Below, piece after piece: positions 44,156 through 54,804 of a stretch of DNA of 64,000 nt (within the stretch, counting starts at the first letter, position 1; each line of letters starts with the position of its first letter). The stretch spans positions 1,240,001 to 1,304,000 of the forward strand of contig NZ_CP011834.1 in assembly GCF_001412575.1 (NCBI RefSeq), written 5' to 3'. The position numbers and the translations under genes are program-made. The notes beneath the pieces were generated by a model. The model had not been told where the DNA came from. It did no database searches and saw only the letters and a program-made list of their open reading frames with translations. Source of the DNA: Limnohabitans sp. 103DPR2. GTDB lineage: Bacteria > Pseudomonadota > Gammaproteobacteria > Burkholderiales > Burkholderiaceae_C.

Positions 44156-45844
44156 TTAAGCTGCGTCGTTGTTGTCCAACTTGGCACGCAACAAAGCGCC
44201 CAAGCTGGTGGTACCAGCGTTTTCGCGTGAAGACTGCTGGCTCAATGTGGCCATGGCTTCATTTTGGTCAGCAGCATCTTTGGCCTTGATAGACAACTGG
44301 ATGTTACGTGTCTTGCGATCGACGTTGACGACCACGGCAGTGACTTCGTCGCCTTCTTTCAACAAGCTGCGAGCGTCTTCCACGCGATCGCGTGAAATTT
44401 CGCTAGCGCGCAAGTAACCAATGATGTCTTCGCCCAAGTCGATTTCAGCGCCACGAGCGTCAACAGTTTTGACTTTACCAGTCACTGTTTGGCCCTTGTC
44501 GTTCACTGTCACGAATGTGGTGAATGGGTCGCCGTCGAGTTGCTTGATGCCCAAGCTGATGCGCTCGCGCTCAACGTCGACTGCCAACACGATGGCTTCA
44601 ACGTCTTGACCCTTCTTGTAGTTGCGAACTGCGGCTTCGCCGGTTTCGTTCCATGACAAGTCGGACAAGTGAACCAAACCGTCGATGCCAGCGGCCAAGC
44701 CAACGAACACACCGAAATCGGTGATGGACTTGATTGGGCCTTTGACGCGGTCGCCACGCTTGGTGTTTTGAGCGAACTCTTGCCATGGGTTAGCACGGCA
44801 CTGTTTCATGCCCAAGCTGATGCGGCGCTTGTCTTCGTCGATTTCCAAAACCATGACTTCGACTTCGTCGCCCAATGACACGATCTTGGAAGGTGCCACG
44901 TTCTTGTTGGTCCAGTCCATTTCAGAGACGTGCACCAAGCCTTCGATGCCTGGCTCGAGTTCCACAAACGCGCCGTAGTCGGCGATGTTGGTGATCTTGC
45001 CGAACATGCGGGTGCTTTGTGGGTAGCGGCGGTTGACGCCCATCCAAGGATCGTCGCCCATTTGCTTGAGGCCCAAGGACACGCGGTTTTTCTCGGTGTC
45101 GAACTTGAGGATCTTGGCGGTAATTTCTTGACCGGCTTGCACCACTTCGGAAGGGTGACGAACACGGCGCCATGCCATGTCGGTGATGTGCAGCAAACCA
45201 TCGATGCCGCCCAAGTCAACGAAAGCACCGTATTCGGTGATGTTCTTGACCACACCGTGAACGACGGAACCTTCGCGGAGGTTTTCCATCAGTTTGGCGC
45301 GCTCTTCGCCCATCGAAGCTTCAACCACAGCACGGCGTGACAACACGACGTTGTTGCGCTTGCGGTCCAACTTGATGACCTTGAATTCCATGGTCTTGTT
45401 TTCGTACGGTGACAGGTCTTTGGTAGGACGTGTGTCGACCAATGAACCTGGCAAGAAAGCACGAATGCCGTTGACCAAAACTGTGAGGCCGCCTTTGACT
45501 TTGCCGCTGGTGGTACCAGTGACGAATTCGCCGGATTCCAAAGCTTTTTCCAATGACAACCATGATGCCAAACGCTTGGCAGTGTCACGGCTCAAAATGG
45601 TGTCGCCGTAGCCGTTCTCGATAGAGCCGATGGCCACAGACACGAAGTCGCCCACTTGGACTTCGATTTCGCCCAGATCTGATTTGAATTCTTCCAGGGG
45701 TACGTAGGCTTCAGATTTGAGGCCGGCGTTCACAACCACGAAGTTGTGTTCGATGCGAACAACTTCAGCGGTGATCACTTCGCCTGGGCGCATTTCCGTG
45801 CGCTTCAGTGATTCTTCAAATAGGGCTGCAAAAGATTCTGACAT
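44156..45844 (-). CDS. rpsA: 30S ribosomal protein S1
   Basis: This 562-residue ribosomal protein helps unfold mRNA for initiation. It contains six S1 (OB-fold) repeats; the repeated [34 protein letters not shown] and [15 protein letters not shown] segments are easy to see. The normal length and order of domains suggest a complete, functional protein. It lies downstream of aroA-cmk with a 183-base leader that shows no ORF, as in E. coli, where S1 binds its own leader to limit translation. The same control here is inference. Confidence 0.97.
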   Translation of the reverse strand: MSESFAALFEESLKRTEMRPGEVITAEVVRIEHNFVVVNAGLKSEAYVPLEEFKSDLGEIEVQVGDFVSVAIGSIENGYGDTILSRDTAKRLASWLSLEKALESGEFVTGTTSGKVKGGLTVLVNGIRAFLPGSLVDTRPTKDLSPYENKTMEFKVIKLDRKRNNVVLSRRAVVEASMGEERAKLMENLREGSVVHGVVKNITEYGAFVDLGGIDGLLHITDMAWRRVRHPSEVVQAGQEITAKILKFDTEKNRVSLGLKQMGDDPWMGVNRRYPQSTRMFGKITNIADYGAFVELEPGIEGLVHVSEMDWTNKNVAPSKIVSLGDEVEVMVLEIDEDKRRISLGMKQCRANPWQEFAQNTKRGDRVKGPIKSITDFGVFVGLAAGIDGLVHLSDLSWNETGEAAVRNYKKGQDVEAIVLAVDVERERISLGIKQLDGDPFTTFVTVNDKGQTVTGKVKTVDARGAEIDLGEDIIGYLRASEISRDRVEDARSLLKEGDEVTAVVVNVDRKTRNIQLSIKAKDAADQNEAMATLSQQSSRENAGTTSLGALLRAKLDNNDAA

Positions 45845-46027
45845 TCAAGTTCCTAATCCGCAAAAAGGTCTGACGACTGCGATATTGCGTCGTTACCAAG
45901 GCTAGATGCGGCGGTTGTTTGCGTTTTCACGCGGGTTAAGTTGATGAACCACAAAACAAATGCGCAAGCAGCGCGGAGGGTGTTTTGTGGGCCTCTGTTC
46001 AAGGCCTGCCTGTTTTAAACAAGAAAT

Positions 46028-48055
46028 TTAAACAGGAAAGCCTTGTTTGCTTTGCCACCAGTCAAGGACCTGACGCACCGATTGGTCGATGCTCAAATCT
46101 GAGTTGTCTAGCAGCATTGCATCTTGTGCGGGTTTTAAGGGGGCCACGCTACGAGAACTGTCTCGTGCATCGCGCGCCTCTAGATCCGCCCTAAGATCGG
46201 CGATTTTAGCCTGAAAACCTTTAGAAATCAATTGCTTATAGCGGCGATCGGCTCTTTTTGCGGCGCTGGCGGTCAAAAACACCTTCAAAGGCGCGCCAGG
46301 AAAGATCACTGTGCCCATGTCGCGGCCGTCAGCCAAGAGGCCGGGCAGGCGCTGGAAGCTGTGCTGAAGAGCCACCAAGGCTACCCGAACGGCGGGCAAA
46401 GTGGACACTTTGGAGGCGTTCATGCCGCCTTCTTCGCTGCGGATGGCGTCGGTCACATCTTGCTCATTGAGCAAGACTTTGTCGCCTTCAAAACGGACTG
46501 GCAACTTTTCGGCGAGGGCGGCGATGGCCAATTCGTTACTTGTTTCAAGGCTCAGGCCAGCCTGTAATGCGGCATAAGCTGTGACCCGATACAAGGCGCC
46601 AGAGTCAAGGTAGTGATAGCCCAACCGTTGGGCCACCAGGCTAGACAAAGTGCCTTTGCCTGAAGCGGTTGGGCCGTCGATGCAAATCACTGGAATGCGG
46701 TCCGAAGGTGTTTGCGTCAAAGAGAACAAGGCTTCGAAATAGTCTGGGAATGTTTTGGCCACGCACTTGGGATCTTCAATGCGCACGGCTTGCTGGTCAA
46801 CGTTAAAGGCCGCCAAAGAGAAACACATGGCCACACGGTGATCGTCGTAAGTGTGAATGCTGGCGGCTTTCCACTGCCCTGTTGGCAAAGGGTGAATGCG
46901 CAACCAGTCGGGACCTTCTTCCACTTGCGCACCCAGCTTGCGTGCTTCTTTGGCCATGGCCGCAATGCGATCGGTTTCCTTCACACGCCAGCTGGCAATG
47001 TTGCGAAGGGTGGTGGGGCCATCGGCGTAAAGCGCCATCACGGCCAAGGTCATGGCGGCATCTGGGATGTGGTTGCAGTCCAAGTCGATGGCTTTGAGGG
47101 GCCAAGCACCCCGTTTGATCTCTAGCCAGTTGGGGCCACTTTCAATGCGAGCACCCATTTGGGCTGCGGCATCCATGAAGCGAATGTCGCCTTGAATGGA
47201 CGATGCGCCTAGGCCTTGAATGCGAACCGCTTTGTCTGTGGCGGCCAATGCACCCAAGGCAATGAAATAACTGGCCGATGAGGCATCGGCTTCGACGTGA
47301 ATTTCGCCCGGCGAGGTGTAGTGGCTTCCCGCGGGAATGGTGAAACGTTGCCAACCATCGCGCTTCACATCAATGCCGTAGCGCGCCAACAAGTTCAAGG
47401 TGATTTCAATGTAGGGCTTGGAAATCAGCTCGCCCACCACTTCAATCACGATGTCTTTTTGGGCAGCCAAAGGCAGCGACATCAAGAGAGCCGTGAGAAA
47501 TTGGCTTGACACATCGCCGCGCACTTGAATGGGCTTGTCGAGTTGAAGTTGGGGTGTGCGTACGCGCAAAGGCGGATAGCCTTCGTTGCCCAAATAATCA
47601 ATGTGACAACCCAAGAGGCGCAGTGCATCGACCAAATCGCCAATGGGCCGCTCGTGCATGCGCGGCACACCTTTGAGTGTGAAGTCCCCGCCCATCACAG
47701 CCAAAGCAGCAGTGAGAGGGCGCATGGCGGTACCCGCGTTGCCCATGAAAAATTCAATGGCTTCAGTGGGCTTCTTCAAGCCAGCGGATTGGCCGTTGGA
47801 AGTGCTTTGTCCTAAGCCGGTGATGCAAACGCTGTGGGTACCCGCCTTTGGCTCAACGCCGCAACCCAGTTGACGCAATGCGGCCAACATGACACGCGTG
47901 TCATCTGAGTCCAACAGATCGTGTACCCAAGTGCTGCCTGCGCACAAGGCAGACAACAACAACACGCGATTGGAAATACTTTTGGAGCCTGGCAAGGTGA
48001 CAGTGCCACCAGCTTGTTGCAAAGAGGGAAGGTCGAGAAACGCAGTTGCAAACAT
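46028..48055 (-). CDS. aroA-cmk: bifunctional 3-phosphoshikimate 1-carboxyvinyltransferase / cytidylate kinase
   Basis: This is a 675-residue fusion of two enzymes. The N-terminal 450 residues are EPSP synthase (AroA), which joins PEP to shikimate 3-phosphate: [30 protein letters not shown] and RVKETDRI are the hallmarks. From about residue 452 the chain is a CMP/dCMP kinase: a P-loop [10 protein letters not shown], then [13 protein letters not shown] and [11 protein letters not shown]. No stop or frameshift separates the parts. aroA and cmk are adjacent in many beta-proteobacteria; here they are fused. Fusions of this pair occur in Comamonadaceae. The likely start is ATG 48055; the open frame extends 21 codons further into tyrA. 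Confidence 0.95.
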   Translation of the reverse strand: MFATAFLDLPSLQQAGGTVTLPGSKSISNRVLLLSALCAGSTWVHDLLDSDDTRVMLAALRQLGCGVEPKAGTHSVCITGLGQSTSNGQSAGLKKPTEAIEFFMGNAGTAMRPLTAALAVMGGDFTLKGVPRMHERPIGDLVDALRLLGCHIDYLGNEGYPPLRVRTPQLQLDKPIQVRGDVSSQFLTALLMSLPLAAQKDIVIEVVGELISKPYIEITLNLLARYGIDVKRDGWQRFTIPAGSHYTSPGEIHVEADASSASYFIALGALAATDKAVRIQGLGASSIQGDIRFMDAAAQMGARIESGPNWLEIKRGAWPLKAIDLDCNHIPDAAMTLAVMALYADGPTTLRNIASWRVKETDRIAAMAKEARKLGAQVEEGPDWLRIHPLPTGQWKAASIHTYDDHRVAMCFSLAAFNVDQQAVRIEDPKCVAKTFPDYFEALFSLTQTPSDRIPVICIDGPTASGKGTLSSLVAQRLGYHYLDSGALYRVTAYAALQAGLSLETSNELAIAALAEKLPVRFEGDKVLLNEQDVTDAIRSEEGGMNASKVSTLPAVRVALVALQHSFQRLPGLLADGRDMGTVIFPGAPLKVFLTASAAKRADRRYKQLISKGFQAKIADLRADLEARDARDSSRSVAPLKPAQDAMLLDNSDLSIDQSVRQVLDWWQSKQGFPV

Positions 48056-48065
48056 GTTGGCGTGT

Positions 48066-48950
48066 TTATTCTTCTGATGGCTGGGTAGCGCCCATGCGCC
48101 AATTGAATCGCAGGTCACTGGCTTGACGAATCATCTCTTCAAGCGCTTGAGGGTCGTTGGCTTGAATGGCTTGTTCAAAGTCATTCAATGCGTCTTTGAA
48201 ATGGCGAATCTGAAGCAAGACTTGCTCGCGATTGGTGCTCAAGATGTCACGCCAAACGACGGGATCGCTGGCAGCAATGCGCGAGAAATCTCTGAAACCA
48301 GGGCCACCCAGCGCAATCAAGTCGGGGCCATTGTGTTGTTGAAAAATGCCACGAATGATGGCGTAAGACAAAACGTGCGGCAAATGGCTCACTGCGGCAA
48401 AGGCCGCATCGTGCGCTGCAGGCGTGAGTTCAGTGATGTAGCTGCCCAAGCTCTTCCAAATTTGTTTGGCCAATTGAACTTGCATGGAACCCGAACTGGG
48501 CATGGGCGTGACGATGAGCGCGCGATCTTGGTACAAATCGGCATCTGAATGTTCAACGCCTGCCACCTCTTTGCCAGCGATAGGGTGGACTGGCACGAAG
48601 CACGGGAGTTTGTCTCCTAGTGTTGCAAGGGCTGCAGCCACGATGTCTGATTTGGTGGAGCCCACGTCCATCAGCAGGGCATTTGAACTCAAGGCAGGGG
48701 CGATGGCTTTGAAGCAGGCTTCTGTGGCCTTGACGGGCACCGCCAATAAAACCAAATCTGCATCCGTCACCGCTTCGGCCATGCTGTCGACGGCCAAGTC
48801 AATCACGCCCAGGCTAAGTGCTTTTTGGCGCGATGACGCGGAGGCGCTATAGCCCACAATGTGGGGTGCCCAGCCTGCTCTTCGAGCGGCCAAGGCAAAC
48901 GAGCCGCCCATCAGACCGCAGCCAATGAGAGCGACTTTGCTGAATTTCAT
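48066..48950 (-). CDS. tyrA: prephenate dehydrogenase
   Basis: This 294-residue NAD(P)-dependent enzyme of tyrosine biosynthesis oxidatively decarboxylates prephenate to 4-hydroxyphenylpyruvate. It has the Rossmann motif [21 protein letters not shown] near the N-terminus and the conserved [17 protein letters not shown]. The ATG at 48950 overlaps the pheA stop as ATGA. Its own stop is ten bases before the aroA-cmk start. No fused ACT domain is present. Confidence 0.93.
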   Translation of the reverse strand: MKFSKVALIGCGLMGGSFALAARRAGWAPHIVGYSASASSRQKALSLGVIDLAVDSMAEAVTDADLVLLAVPVKATEACFKAIAPALSSNALLMDVGSTKSDIVAAALATLGDKLPCFVPVHPIAGKEVAGVEHSDADLYQDRALIVTPMPSSGSMQVQLAKQIWKSLGSYITELTPAAHDAAFAAVSHLPHVLSYAIIRGIFQQHNGPDLIALGGPGFRDFSRIAASDPVVWRDILSTNREQVLLQIRHFKDALNDFEQAIQANDPQALEEMIRQASDLRFNWRMGATQPSEE

Positions 48951-50044
48951 TCGGGAATAGGGTAGGAGCCCAGCACCTTGTAGAAGGCGCACAAACCTTG
49001 CAGTTCTTGCAGGGCTGCCGCAACGTGCGGTTGCGAAATGTGGCCTTGAATGTCGATGTAGAAATAGTATTCCCACTGACCTGATTTGGCTGGACGAGAT
49101 TCAAAGCGGGTCATCGACACACCGTTGTTCTTCAAAGGCATGAGCAGGTCATGCACGGCACCTGGTTTGTTAGGTACCGACACGACCAAGCTGGTGCAGT
49201 CCTTGCCAGAAGCAGGGGGTGTGGCCAAGGTTTGCGGCAAACAAATGACTGCGAAGCGCGTGCGATTGGTGGCTTCATCTTGAATGGCATGGGCCACGAT
49301 GTGCAAACCAAATTGAGAGGCAGCACGCTCGCTGGCCAGTGCGGCCCAAGTGGGGTTTTCTGCCGCTAAACGCGCGCCTTCGGCGTTGCTAGAAACTGCG
49401 CGGCGCTCGACATGCGGTAAGTGTTGTGTGAGCCAAGTCTGACATTGGGCCAAGGCCTGAGGATGCGCCAACACCACTTCAATGTCTTTCAGGTTGTCGG
49501 TTTGACGCAGTAAATTGTGACGCACCAACAAGCTAACTTCACCAATCACATGAACGGGTGAGCGCAAGAACAAATCGAGCGATCTGGCCACCACACCTTC
49601 AGTGGAATTTTCCATGCCCACCACGCCAAACTGTGCGGTGCCAGCGGCTGTGGCGTGGAACACTTCGTCGAAGTTGTTGCAATAAATGAGGTTGGCGGCG
49701 CTGCCAAAAAATTCAACGGCAGCTTGTTCGCAAAAAGTTCCTTGGGGGCCTAGTACCGCAACACGTTGAGGCGCCTCAAGTGCCAAACAGGCGGACATGA
49801 TTTCTCGCCAAATGGACGCGACGTGCGCATTGAGCAAAGGGCCTTGGTTGGCCTTCTCAATTTTGGCAATGACTTGGGCAACGCGGTCAGGCCGGAAAAA
49901 TGGCGAGCCTTCTGCGCGTTTGATTTCGCCAACTTTTTCGGCAACTTTGGCGCGTTGGTTCAAGAGGCTCAACAACTGTTGATCCAGCGAATCAATTTGA
50001 ATTCGCAATTCGCCCAATGCATCAGATTGAATAGGTTGCGTCAT
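48947..50044 (-). CDS. pheA: bifunctional chorismate mutase / prephenate dehydratase
   Basis: This 365-residue enzyme of phenylalanine biosynthesis has three parts. Residues about 1-95 are the AroQ-type chorismate mutase (LGELRIQIDSLDQQLLSLLNQR). About 96-270 are the prephenate dehydratase domain (VAVLGPQGTFCEQAAVEFFG, then GVVGMENSTEGVV). The rest is an ACT domain (TSLVVSVPNKPGAV with ESRP later) that senses phenylalanine for feedback inhibition. It overlaps tyrA by four bases and follows serC after 39 bases. Confidence 0.95.
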   Translation of the reverse strand: MTQPIQSDALGELRIQIDSLDQQLLSLLNQRAKVAEKVGEIKRAEGSPFFRPDRVAQVIAKIEKANQGPLLNAHVASIWREIMSACLALEAPQRVAVLGPQGTFCEQAAVEFFGSAANLIYCNNFDEVFHATAAGTAQFGVVGMENSTEGVVARSLDLFLRSPVHVIGEVSLLVRHNLLRQTDNLKDIEVVLAHPQALAQCQTWLTQHLPHVERRAVSSNAEGARLAAENPTWAALASERAASQFGLHIVAHAIQDEATNRTRFAVICLPQTLATPPASGKDCTSLVVSVPNKPGAVHDLLMPLKNNGVSMTRFESRPAKSGQWEYYFYIDIQGHISQPHVAAALQELQGLCAFYKVLGSYPIPE

Positions 50045-50083
50045 GGTGAATCAGTGTTGTGTGGAAGATTGCCCAGGGCAAGT

Positions 50084-51190
50084 TCAAGCTTGCGTGGCTT
50101 CAAAATCTTTGAGGTAGGCCACCAAGGCTTCAACGCCTTCAATCGGCATGGCGTTGTAAATGCTGGCGCGCATACCGCCTACCGATTTGTGACCTTTGAG
50201 TTGTAGCAAACCACGGGATTTGGCGCCTGCTAGAAAAGCATCGTTGCGAGACTCGTCGCGCAAGTAGAAGGGGATGTTCATGCGGGAGCGGCATGACTTG
50301 TCAACCCGGTTTTCGTAAAGCTGGGATTGATCAAGGTAGTCGTAGAGCAACTTGGCCTTGGCGATGTTACGCTGTTCCATAGCGGCCACACCCGTCATGC
50401 CATTTTCTGTTTGTGCTTTCAACCATTTGAAAACCAGACCGGCAATGTAGATGGAATAGGTGGGAGGCGTGTTGTACATGGAGCCGTTGTCGGCCACCAT
50501 TTTGTAATTGAACGCACTGGGGCAATGCTTCATGGCTTTGCCCAAAAGATCTTCACGAACTACCACCAAGGTAAGACCTGCAGGGCCTAGATTCTTTTGG
50601 GCACCGCCAAACGCCAAGCCGACTTTGGACCAGTCGATGCTGCGTGAGGCTACATGCGAAGAAAAATCAATCACCAAGGGGGCGTTGCTGCCCCAGGCTT
50701 TCAGGTCGGGTAGGGAATGGTATTCAACGCCGTCGATGGTTTCATTGGTGCAAACATGCACATAGCTGGCGTTCGTACTCAGTTGCCATTCATCAGGTGT
50801 GGGGATGGTGGTGAATTTTGAGCCTTGCGCGCTGGCCGCTAAATGAGGCGTACAAAATTGCGCAGCCTCCTTGAATGACTTTTGGCTCCAACTGCCGGTG
50901 ACCACAAAATCGACCGTGCCTTCTTGCGACAAGTTCAAAGGCACGATGGCATTTTCTGCAATGCCGCCACCTTGCATGAACAAGATTTTGAAGTTGGCGG
51001 GCACTGCCAACAACTCACGAAGATCGGCTTCTGCTTCTTCGTAAATGGACATGAACTCTTTGCCGCGATGGCTCATTTCCATCACGCCCATGCCACTGCC
51101 ATGCCAGTCCAGCATTTCGCTGGCGGCTTGAATCAAGACGGCATCGGGAATGGCAGCAGGGCCGGCAGAAAAGTTGTAAGGCCTCGTCAT
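50084..51190 (-). CDS. serC: phosphoserine aminotransferase
   Basis: This 368-residue PLP enzyme makes O-phospho-L-serine, and in many bacteria also a pyridoxine precursor. The start [16 protein letters not shown] and the PLP-lysine region [13 protein letters not shown] are diagnostic, together with SHRGKEF and [11 protein letters not shown]. The ATG overlaps the gyrA stop as ATGA. gyrA, serC and pheA in series is a common beta-proteobacterial order. Confidence 0.95.
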   Translation of the reverse strand: MTRPYNFSAGPAAIPDAVLIQAASEMLDWHGSGMGVMEMSHRGKEFMSIYEEAEADLRELLAVPANFKILFMQGGGIAENAIVPLNLSQEGTVDFVVTGSWSQKSFKEAAQFCTPHLAASAQGSKFTTIPTPDEWQLSTNASYVHVCTNETIDGVEYHSLPDLKAWGSNAPLVIDFSSHVASRSIDWSKVGLAFGGAQKNLGPAGLTLVVVREDLLGKAMKHCPSAFNYKMVADNGSMYNTPPTYSIYIAGLVFKWLKAQTENGMTGVAAMEQRNIAKAKLLYDYLDQSQLYENRVDKSCRSRMNIPFYLRDESRNDAFLAGAKSRGLLQLKGHKSVGGMRASIYNAMPIEGVEALVAYLKDFEATQA

Positions 51191-53847
51191 TCGGCGGCGC
51201 TGCCTTCAGCGGTTTCGCCAGCGTCGCCTTCAGCATCTTGAGCTTCACTGTCATCGTGCGCGTTGGCGTCGTTTTCAACGATGCGTTGCAAGCCAGACAA
51301 TTTGGCGCCGTCGTCCAGGCCAATCAGTGTGACGCCTTGGGTTGCGCGTCCCATTTCACGAATTTCGGAAACGCGCGTGCGAACCAGCACGCCAGTGTCG
51401 GTGATCAGCATGATCTCGTCTTCGGCGCGAACCAAAGTGGCTGCCACCACCTTGCCGTTGCGCTCAGATTGTTGGATGGCAATCATGCCTTTGGTGCCAC
51501 GGCCGTGGCGTGTGTATTCCACAATGGAGGTGCGCTTGCCGAAACCGTTTTCGGTGGCGGTCAGCACACTTTGCTGCTCGTCTTCGGCCACCAGCATGGC
51601 AATCACGCTTTGTGTTTCGTCGAGCATCATGCCGCGCACGCCACGTGCATTGCGACCCATGGGGCGCACATCGTTTTCATCAAAGCGCACGGCTTTGCCG
51701 CCATCGCTGAAAAGCATCACGTCGTGCTTGCCGTCCGTTAAAGCGGCGCCAATCAAGAAGTCGCCTTCGTCCAAGTCAACGGCAATGATGCCGGCCTTGC
51801 GAGGGTTGCTGAATTCATCTAAAGATGTTTTCTTCACAGTGCCCATGGAGGTGCCCATGAACACGTAATGATCGGCAGGGAAGCTGCGCATGTCGCCTGT
51901 CAAAGGCAAGACCACATTGATCTTTTCGCCTTCTTGCAAGGGGAACATGTTGACGATGGGTCGGCCGCGTGAACCGCGTGAACCCGCAGGTACTTCCCAC
52001 ACTTTGAGCCAGTACAAACGGCCACGGTTGGAGAAGCACAAGATGTAATCGTGCGTGTTGGCAATGAAGAGCTGATCGATCCAATCGTCTTCTTTGGTGG
52101 CCGTGGCTTGCTTGCCGCGACCGCCGCGTTTTTGGGCGCGGTATTCAGACAAAGGTTGGCTCTTGATGTAACCGCTGTGAGACAGGGTGACCACCATGTC
52201 GGTCGGCGTGATCAAGTCTTCAGTTGCCAAATCTTGGGCGTTGTTTTCAATGAAGCTGCGGCGTGCACCGACTTTGGTTTGACCAAATTCTTGGCGCAAC
52301 TCACCCAGCTCTTCACCGATGATGACGGAGACGCGTTCTGGTTTGGCCAAGATGTCGAGCAAGTCTTCAATCTCAGACATCACTTCTTTGTACTCAACCA
52401 CAATCTTGTCTTGTTCCAGACCGGTCAAGCGTTGCAAACGCATCTGCAAAATTTCTTGGGCTTGCGTGTCGCTGAGGCGGTACAAGCCGTCGTTGCCCAT
52501 GCCGAAGTCTTTTTCCAAACCATCGGGACGGTAGTCGTCTGCATTGACAGCACCACCATCGGCGCGAGTGCGTGTGAGCATTTCGCGGACCAGCTTGCTG
52601 TCCCAACGGCGGGTCATCAACTCGGCTTTGGCTACAGGCGGTGTGGGCGCATTGCGAATGATGGCAATGAACTCGTCGATGTTGGCCAGTGCAACGGCCA
52701 AACCTTCCAATACGTGACCACGCTCGCGCGCTTTGCGCAACGTAAACACCGTGCGACGTGTGACCACTTCACGGCGGTGTTGCAAGAACACGCTGATGAG
52801 GTCTTTCAAGTTGCACAACTTGGGCTGGCCATCAATGAGGGCCACCATGTTGATACCAAAGGTGTCTTGGAGTTGCGTCTGTTTGTACAGATTGTTCAAC
52901 ACCACTTCAGGCACTTCACCGCGCTTGAGTTCAATGACCAGGCGCATGCCTGATTTGTCGGACTCATCTTGAATGTGGCTGATGCCTTCGATCTTTTTCT
53001 CGTGAACCAATTCGGCCATGCGTTCTTGCAAGGTCTTCTTGTTCACTTGGTAGGGCAGCTCGTCCACCACGATGCACTGGCGCTGGCCTTTGTCGATGTC
53101 TTCAAAGTGGCACTTGGCGCGCATCACCACACGGCCGCGGCCTGTGCGGTAGCCTTCTTTCACGCCACTGATGCCGTAAATGATGCCGGCCGTAGGGAAG
53201 TCGGGGGCGGGAATGATTTCCATCAACTCGTCGATGGTGGCTTCGGGGTTGCGCAGCAAATGCAAGCAAGCGTCAACCACTTCGTTCAAATTGTGGGGTG
53301 GAATGTTGGTCGCCATGCCGACCGCAATACCGCCAGAGCCATTCACCAGCAGGTTAGGAATACGGCTGGGCAAGACCAAAGGTTCTTTTTCAGAGCCGTC
53401 GTAGTTGGGTCCAAAGTCGACGGTTTCTTTGTCGATGTCGGCCAACATTTCATGGGCAATTTTGGCCAAGCGAATTTCGGTGTATCGCATGGCCGCGGCG
53501 TTGTCGCCGTCCACCGAACCGAAGTTGCCTTGGCCGTCGACCAGCATGTGGCGCATGGAGAAATCTTGCGCCATGCGAACGATGGTGTCATAGACAGATT
53601 GGTCGCCGTGAGGGTGGTATTTACCAATCACGTCACCCACGATACGTGCAGATTTTTTGTAAGCGCGATTCCAGTCGTTGTTCAACTCGTGCATGGCAAA
53701 CAACACACGGCGATGCACTGGCTTGAGGCCATCTCGTGCATCAGGCAGGGCGCGTCCCACAATCACGCTCATGGCGTAGTCGAGGTAGCTGCGGCGCATT
53801 TCCTCTTCTAGACTGATGGGAAGGGTTTCTTTGGCAAACTGGGTCAT
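51187..53847 (-). CDS. gyrA: DNA gyrase subunit A
   Basis: This 886-residue A subunit of gyrase introduces negative supercoils by breaking and rejoining DNA. The N-terminal part starts with [23 protein letters not shown], and the catalytic Tyr lies in [10 protein letters not shown]. The C-terminal six-bladed wrapping domain includes the GyrA box near QKRGGRGKQ, and the protein ends in an acidic tail. The quinolone-resistance region reads [13 protein letters not shown], so position 83 (E. coli numbering, which coincides with the residue number here) is Gln and position 84 is Ser, while Asp87 is kept. This is unusual compared with Ser or Thr at 83. The DNA confirms CAA at 53599-53601. Confidence 0.97.
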   Translation of the reverse strand: MTQFAKETLPISLEEEMRRSYLDYAMSVIVGRALPDARDGLKPVHRRVLFAMHELNNDWNRAYKKSARIVGDVIGKYHPHGDQSVYDTIVRMAQDFSMRHMLVDGQGNFGSVDGDNAAAMRYTEIRLAKIAHEMLADIDKETVDFGPNYDGSEKEPLVLPSRIPNLLVNGSGGIAVGMATNIPPHNLNEVVDACLHLLRNPEATIDELMEIIPAPDFPTAGIIYGISGVKEGYRTGRGRVVMRAKCHFEDIDKGQRQCIVVDELPYQVNKKTLQERMAELVHEKKIEGISHIQDESDKSGMRLVIELKRGEVPEVVLNNLYKQTQLQDTFGINMVALIDGQPKLCNLKDLISVFLQHRREVVTRRTVFTLRKARERGHVLEGLAVALANIDEFIAIIRNAPTPPVAKAELMTRRWDSKLVREMLTRTRADGGAVNADDYRPDGLEKDFGMGNDGLYRLSDTQAQEILQMRLQRLTGLEQDKIVVEYKEVMSEIEDLLDILAKPERVSVIIGEELGELRQEFGQTKVGARRSFIENNAQDLATEDLITPTDMVVTLSHSGYIKSQPLSEYRAQKRGGRGKQATATKEDDWIDQLFIANTHDYILCFSNRGRLYWLKVWEVPAGSRGSRGRPIVNMFPLQEGEKINVVLPLTGDMRSFPADHYVFMGTSMGTVKKTSLDEFSNPRKAGIIAVDLDEGDFLIGAALTDGKHDVMLFSDGGKAVRFDENDVRPMGRNARGVRGMMLDETQSVIAMLVAEDEQQSVLTATENGFGKRTSIVEYTRHGRGTKGMIAIQQSERNGKVVAATLVRAEDEIMLITDTGVLVRTRVSEIREMGRATQGVTLIGLDDGAKLSGLQRIVENDANAHDDSEAQDAEGDAGETAEGSAAE

Positions 53848-53997
53848 GAGGGGTCAGGCGCGCTGGGTGAAAGACTGCCATTTTAGGTCCAAAGAGTGTC
53901 GTTGATTTGCAACACATTGCTCAGATTGATAAGATCGCTTGCAAGGGCTTTTCACCAAATTGGGGAATTGCCTCAGAGCTATGGCACAATCATTTCA

Positions 53998-54026
53998 ACG
54001 TTTTGAGTGATGGTCATTCAAAACGT
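53998..54026 (+). promoter_or_regulatory. leader hairpin upstream of the OmpA-family gene
   Basis: This is a perfect nine-pair stem ACGTTTTGA/TCAAAACGT with an 11-base loop, 48 bases before the OmpA-family start. Stem-loops in such leaders can stabilise the mRNA of abundant outer-membrane proteins; a TCTTTTCTCG stretch follows, so a weak terminator is an alternative reading. Confidence 0.55.
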
Positions 54027-54073
54027 CTCTTTTCTCGCAGGATGTCTGCGGTATTAATCCCATGAGGAGAACC

Positions 54074-54721
54074 ATGAAAAAATTCAACAAAGTGGCAATG
54101 GTGTTGGCTTCAGCTGCCTTGGCAAGCGTTGCAAGTGCACAATCCGTAGACAACTGGCGCAACGGCACAGGCGAAATGGCCTGGAAAAACGGCACAGCTG
54201 AATACTGCTGGCGCGATGCCAACTGGACACCCGCTACAGCTGCTGCTGGTTGCGATGGCGCTATTGCTGCCCCTAAAGCTGCTGCCCCCGCACCAGCCGC
54301 TGCCCCCGCACCAGCCCCCAAAGCTGCTGCACCAGCCGCTCCAGCACCCGCACCAGCTGCCGCCACCAAAGTGACTTACGCTGCTGACACCTTCTTTGAC
54401 TTTGACAAATCAGTCTTGAAAGCTGACGGCAAAGCCAAATTGGATGACTTGGCTGGCAAAGTTAAAGCGATCAACCTGGAAGTGATCATTGCTGTGGGTC
54501 ACACTGACTCCGTCGGTTCTGATGCTTACAACCAAAAGTTGTCTGTGAAGCGTGCTGACGCTGTCAAGGCTTACTTGGTGACCAAGGGCATCGAGAAAAA
54601 CCGCGTTTACACAGAAGGCAAGGGCGAAAAGCAACCCGTTGCTGACAACAAGACAGATGCTGGCCGTTCTAAAAACCGCCGCGTGGAAATCGAAGTTGTG
54701 GGTACACGCCCTAACAAGTAA
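54074..54721 (+). CDS. OmpA-family outer-membrane protein
   Basis: This 215-residue protein has a signal peptide (MKKFNKVAMVLASAALASVASAQ). A short N-terminal region with WRNGTGEMAWKNGTAEYCWRD follows, and then a low-complexity Ala/Pro linker at about residues 70-105 made of repeated APAPAA units. The C-terminal OmpA-like domain (about 108-212) binds peptidoglycan: FFDFDKSVLKADGKAKL, then VGHTDSVGSDAYNQKLSVKR and GRSKNRRVEIE. No barrel of usual size is seen, so it is a small periplasmic or lipid-linked form. I chose ATG 54074, with AGGAGA five bases before; ATG 54062 lies in front of that site. Confidence 0.9.
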   Translation: MKKFNKVAMVLASAALASVASAQSVDNWRNGTGEMAWKNGTAEYCWRDANWTPATAAAGCDGAIAAPKAAAPAPAAAPAPAPKAAAPAAPAPAPAAATKVTYAADTFFDFDKSVLKADGKAKLDDLAGKVKAINLEVIIAVGHTDSVGSDAYNQKLSVKRADAVKAYLVTKGIEKNRVYTEGKGEKQPVADNKTDAGRSKNRRVEIEVVGTRPNK

Positions 54722-54730
54722 TCAACATTC

Positions 54731-54750
54731 GGGTTGATGCAAGTCAACCC
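54731..54750 (+). other. small hairpin after the OmpA-family gene
   Basis: This is a seven-pair stem GGGTTGA-TGCAAG-TCAACCC, nine bases past the stop and just before the terminator. It may help block read-through. Confidence 0.4.
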
Positions 54751-54764
54751 TATGTTTGAACACC

Positions 54765-54791
54765 AAAAAGCCTCCTTCGGGAGGCTTTTTT
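54765..54791 (+). terminator. intrinsic terminator of the OmpA-family gene
   Basis: The stem AAAAAGCCTCC/GGAGGCTTTTT has a TTCG loop and a run of six T residues at its end. It is a strong intrinsic terminator, 44 bases after the stop and 14 bases before the ubiG start. Confidence 0.93.
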
Positions 54792-54804
54792 ACTTTCGGA
54801 GACA

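Noticed and set aside
46009..46036. Inverted repeat around the aroA-cmk stop codon (CCTGTTTTAAA ... TTTAAACAGG)
   Set aside because: The stem needs a bulged T and no T run follows on the minus strand, so it was not called a terminator.
52051..53811. Two long open frames opposite gyrA
   Set aside because: They are shadows of the conserved gyrA sequence, with no family features.
54280..54365. Repeated GCACCAGC-type units in the OmpA-family gene as a possible phase-variable repeat
   Set aside because: The units are irregular codons for Ala and Pro in a linker, and the frame is intact; no simple tract is long enough to suggest slippage.
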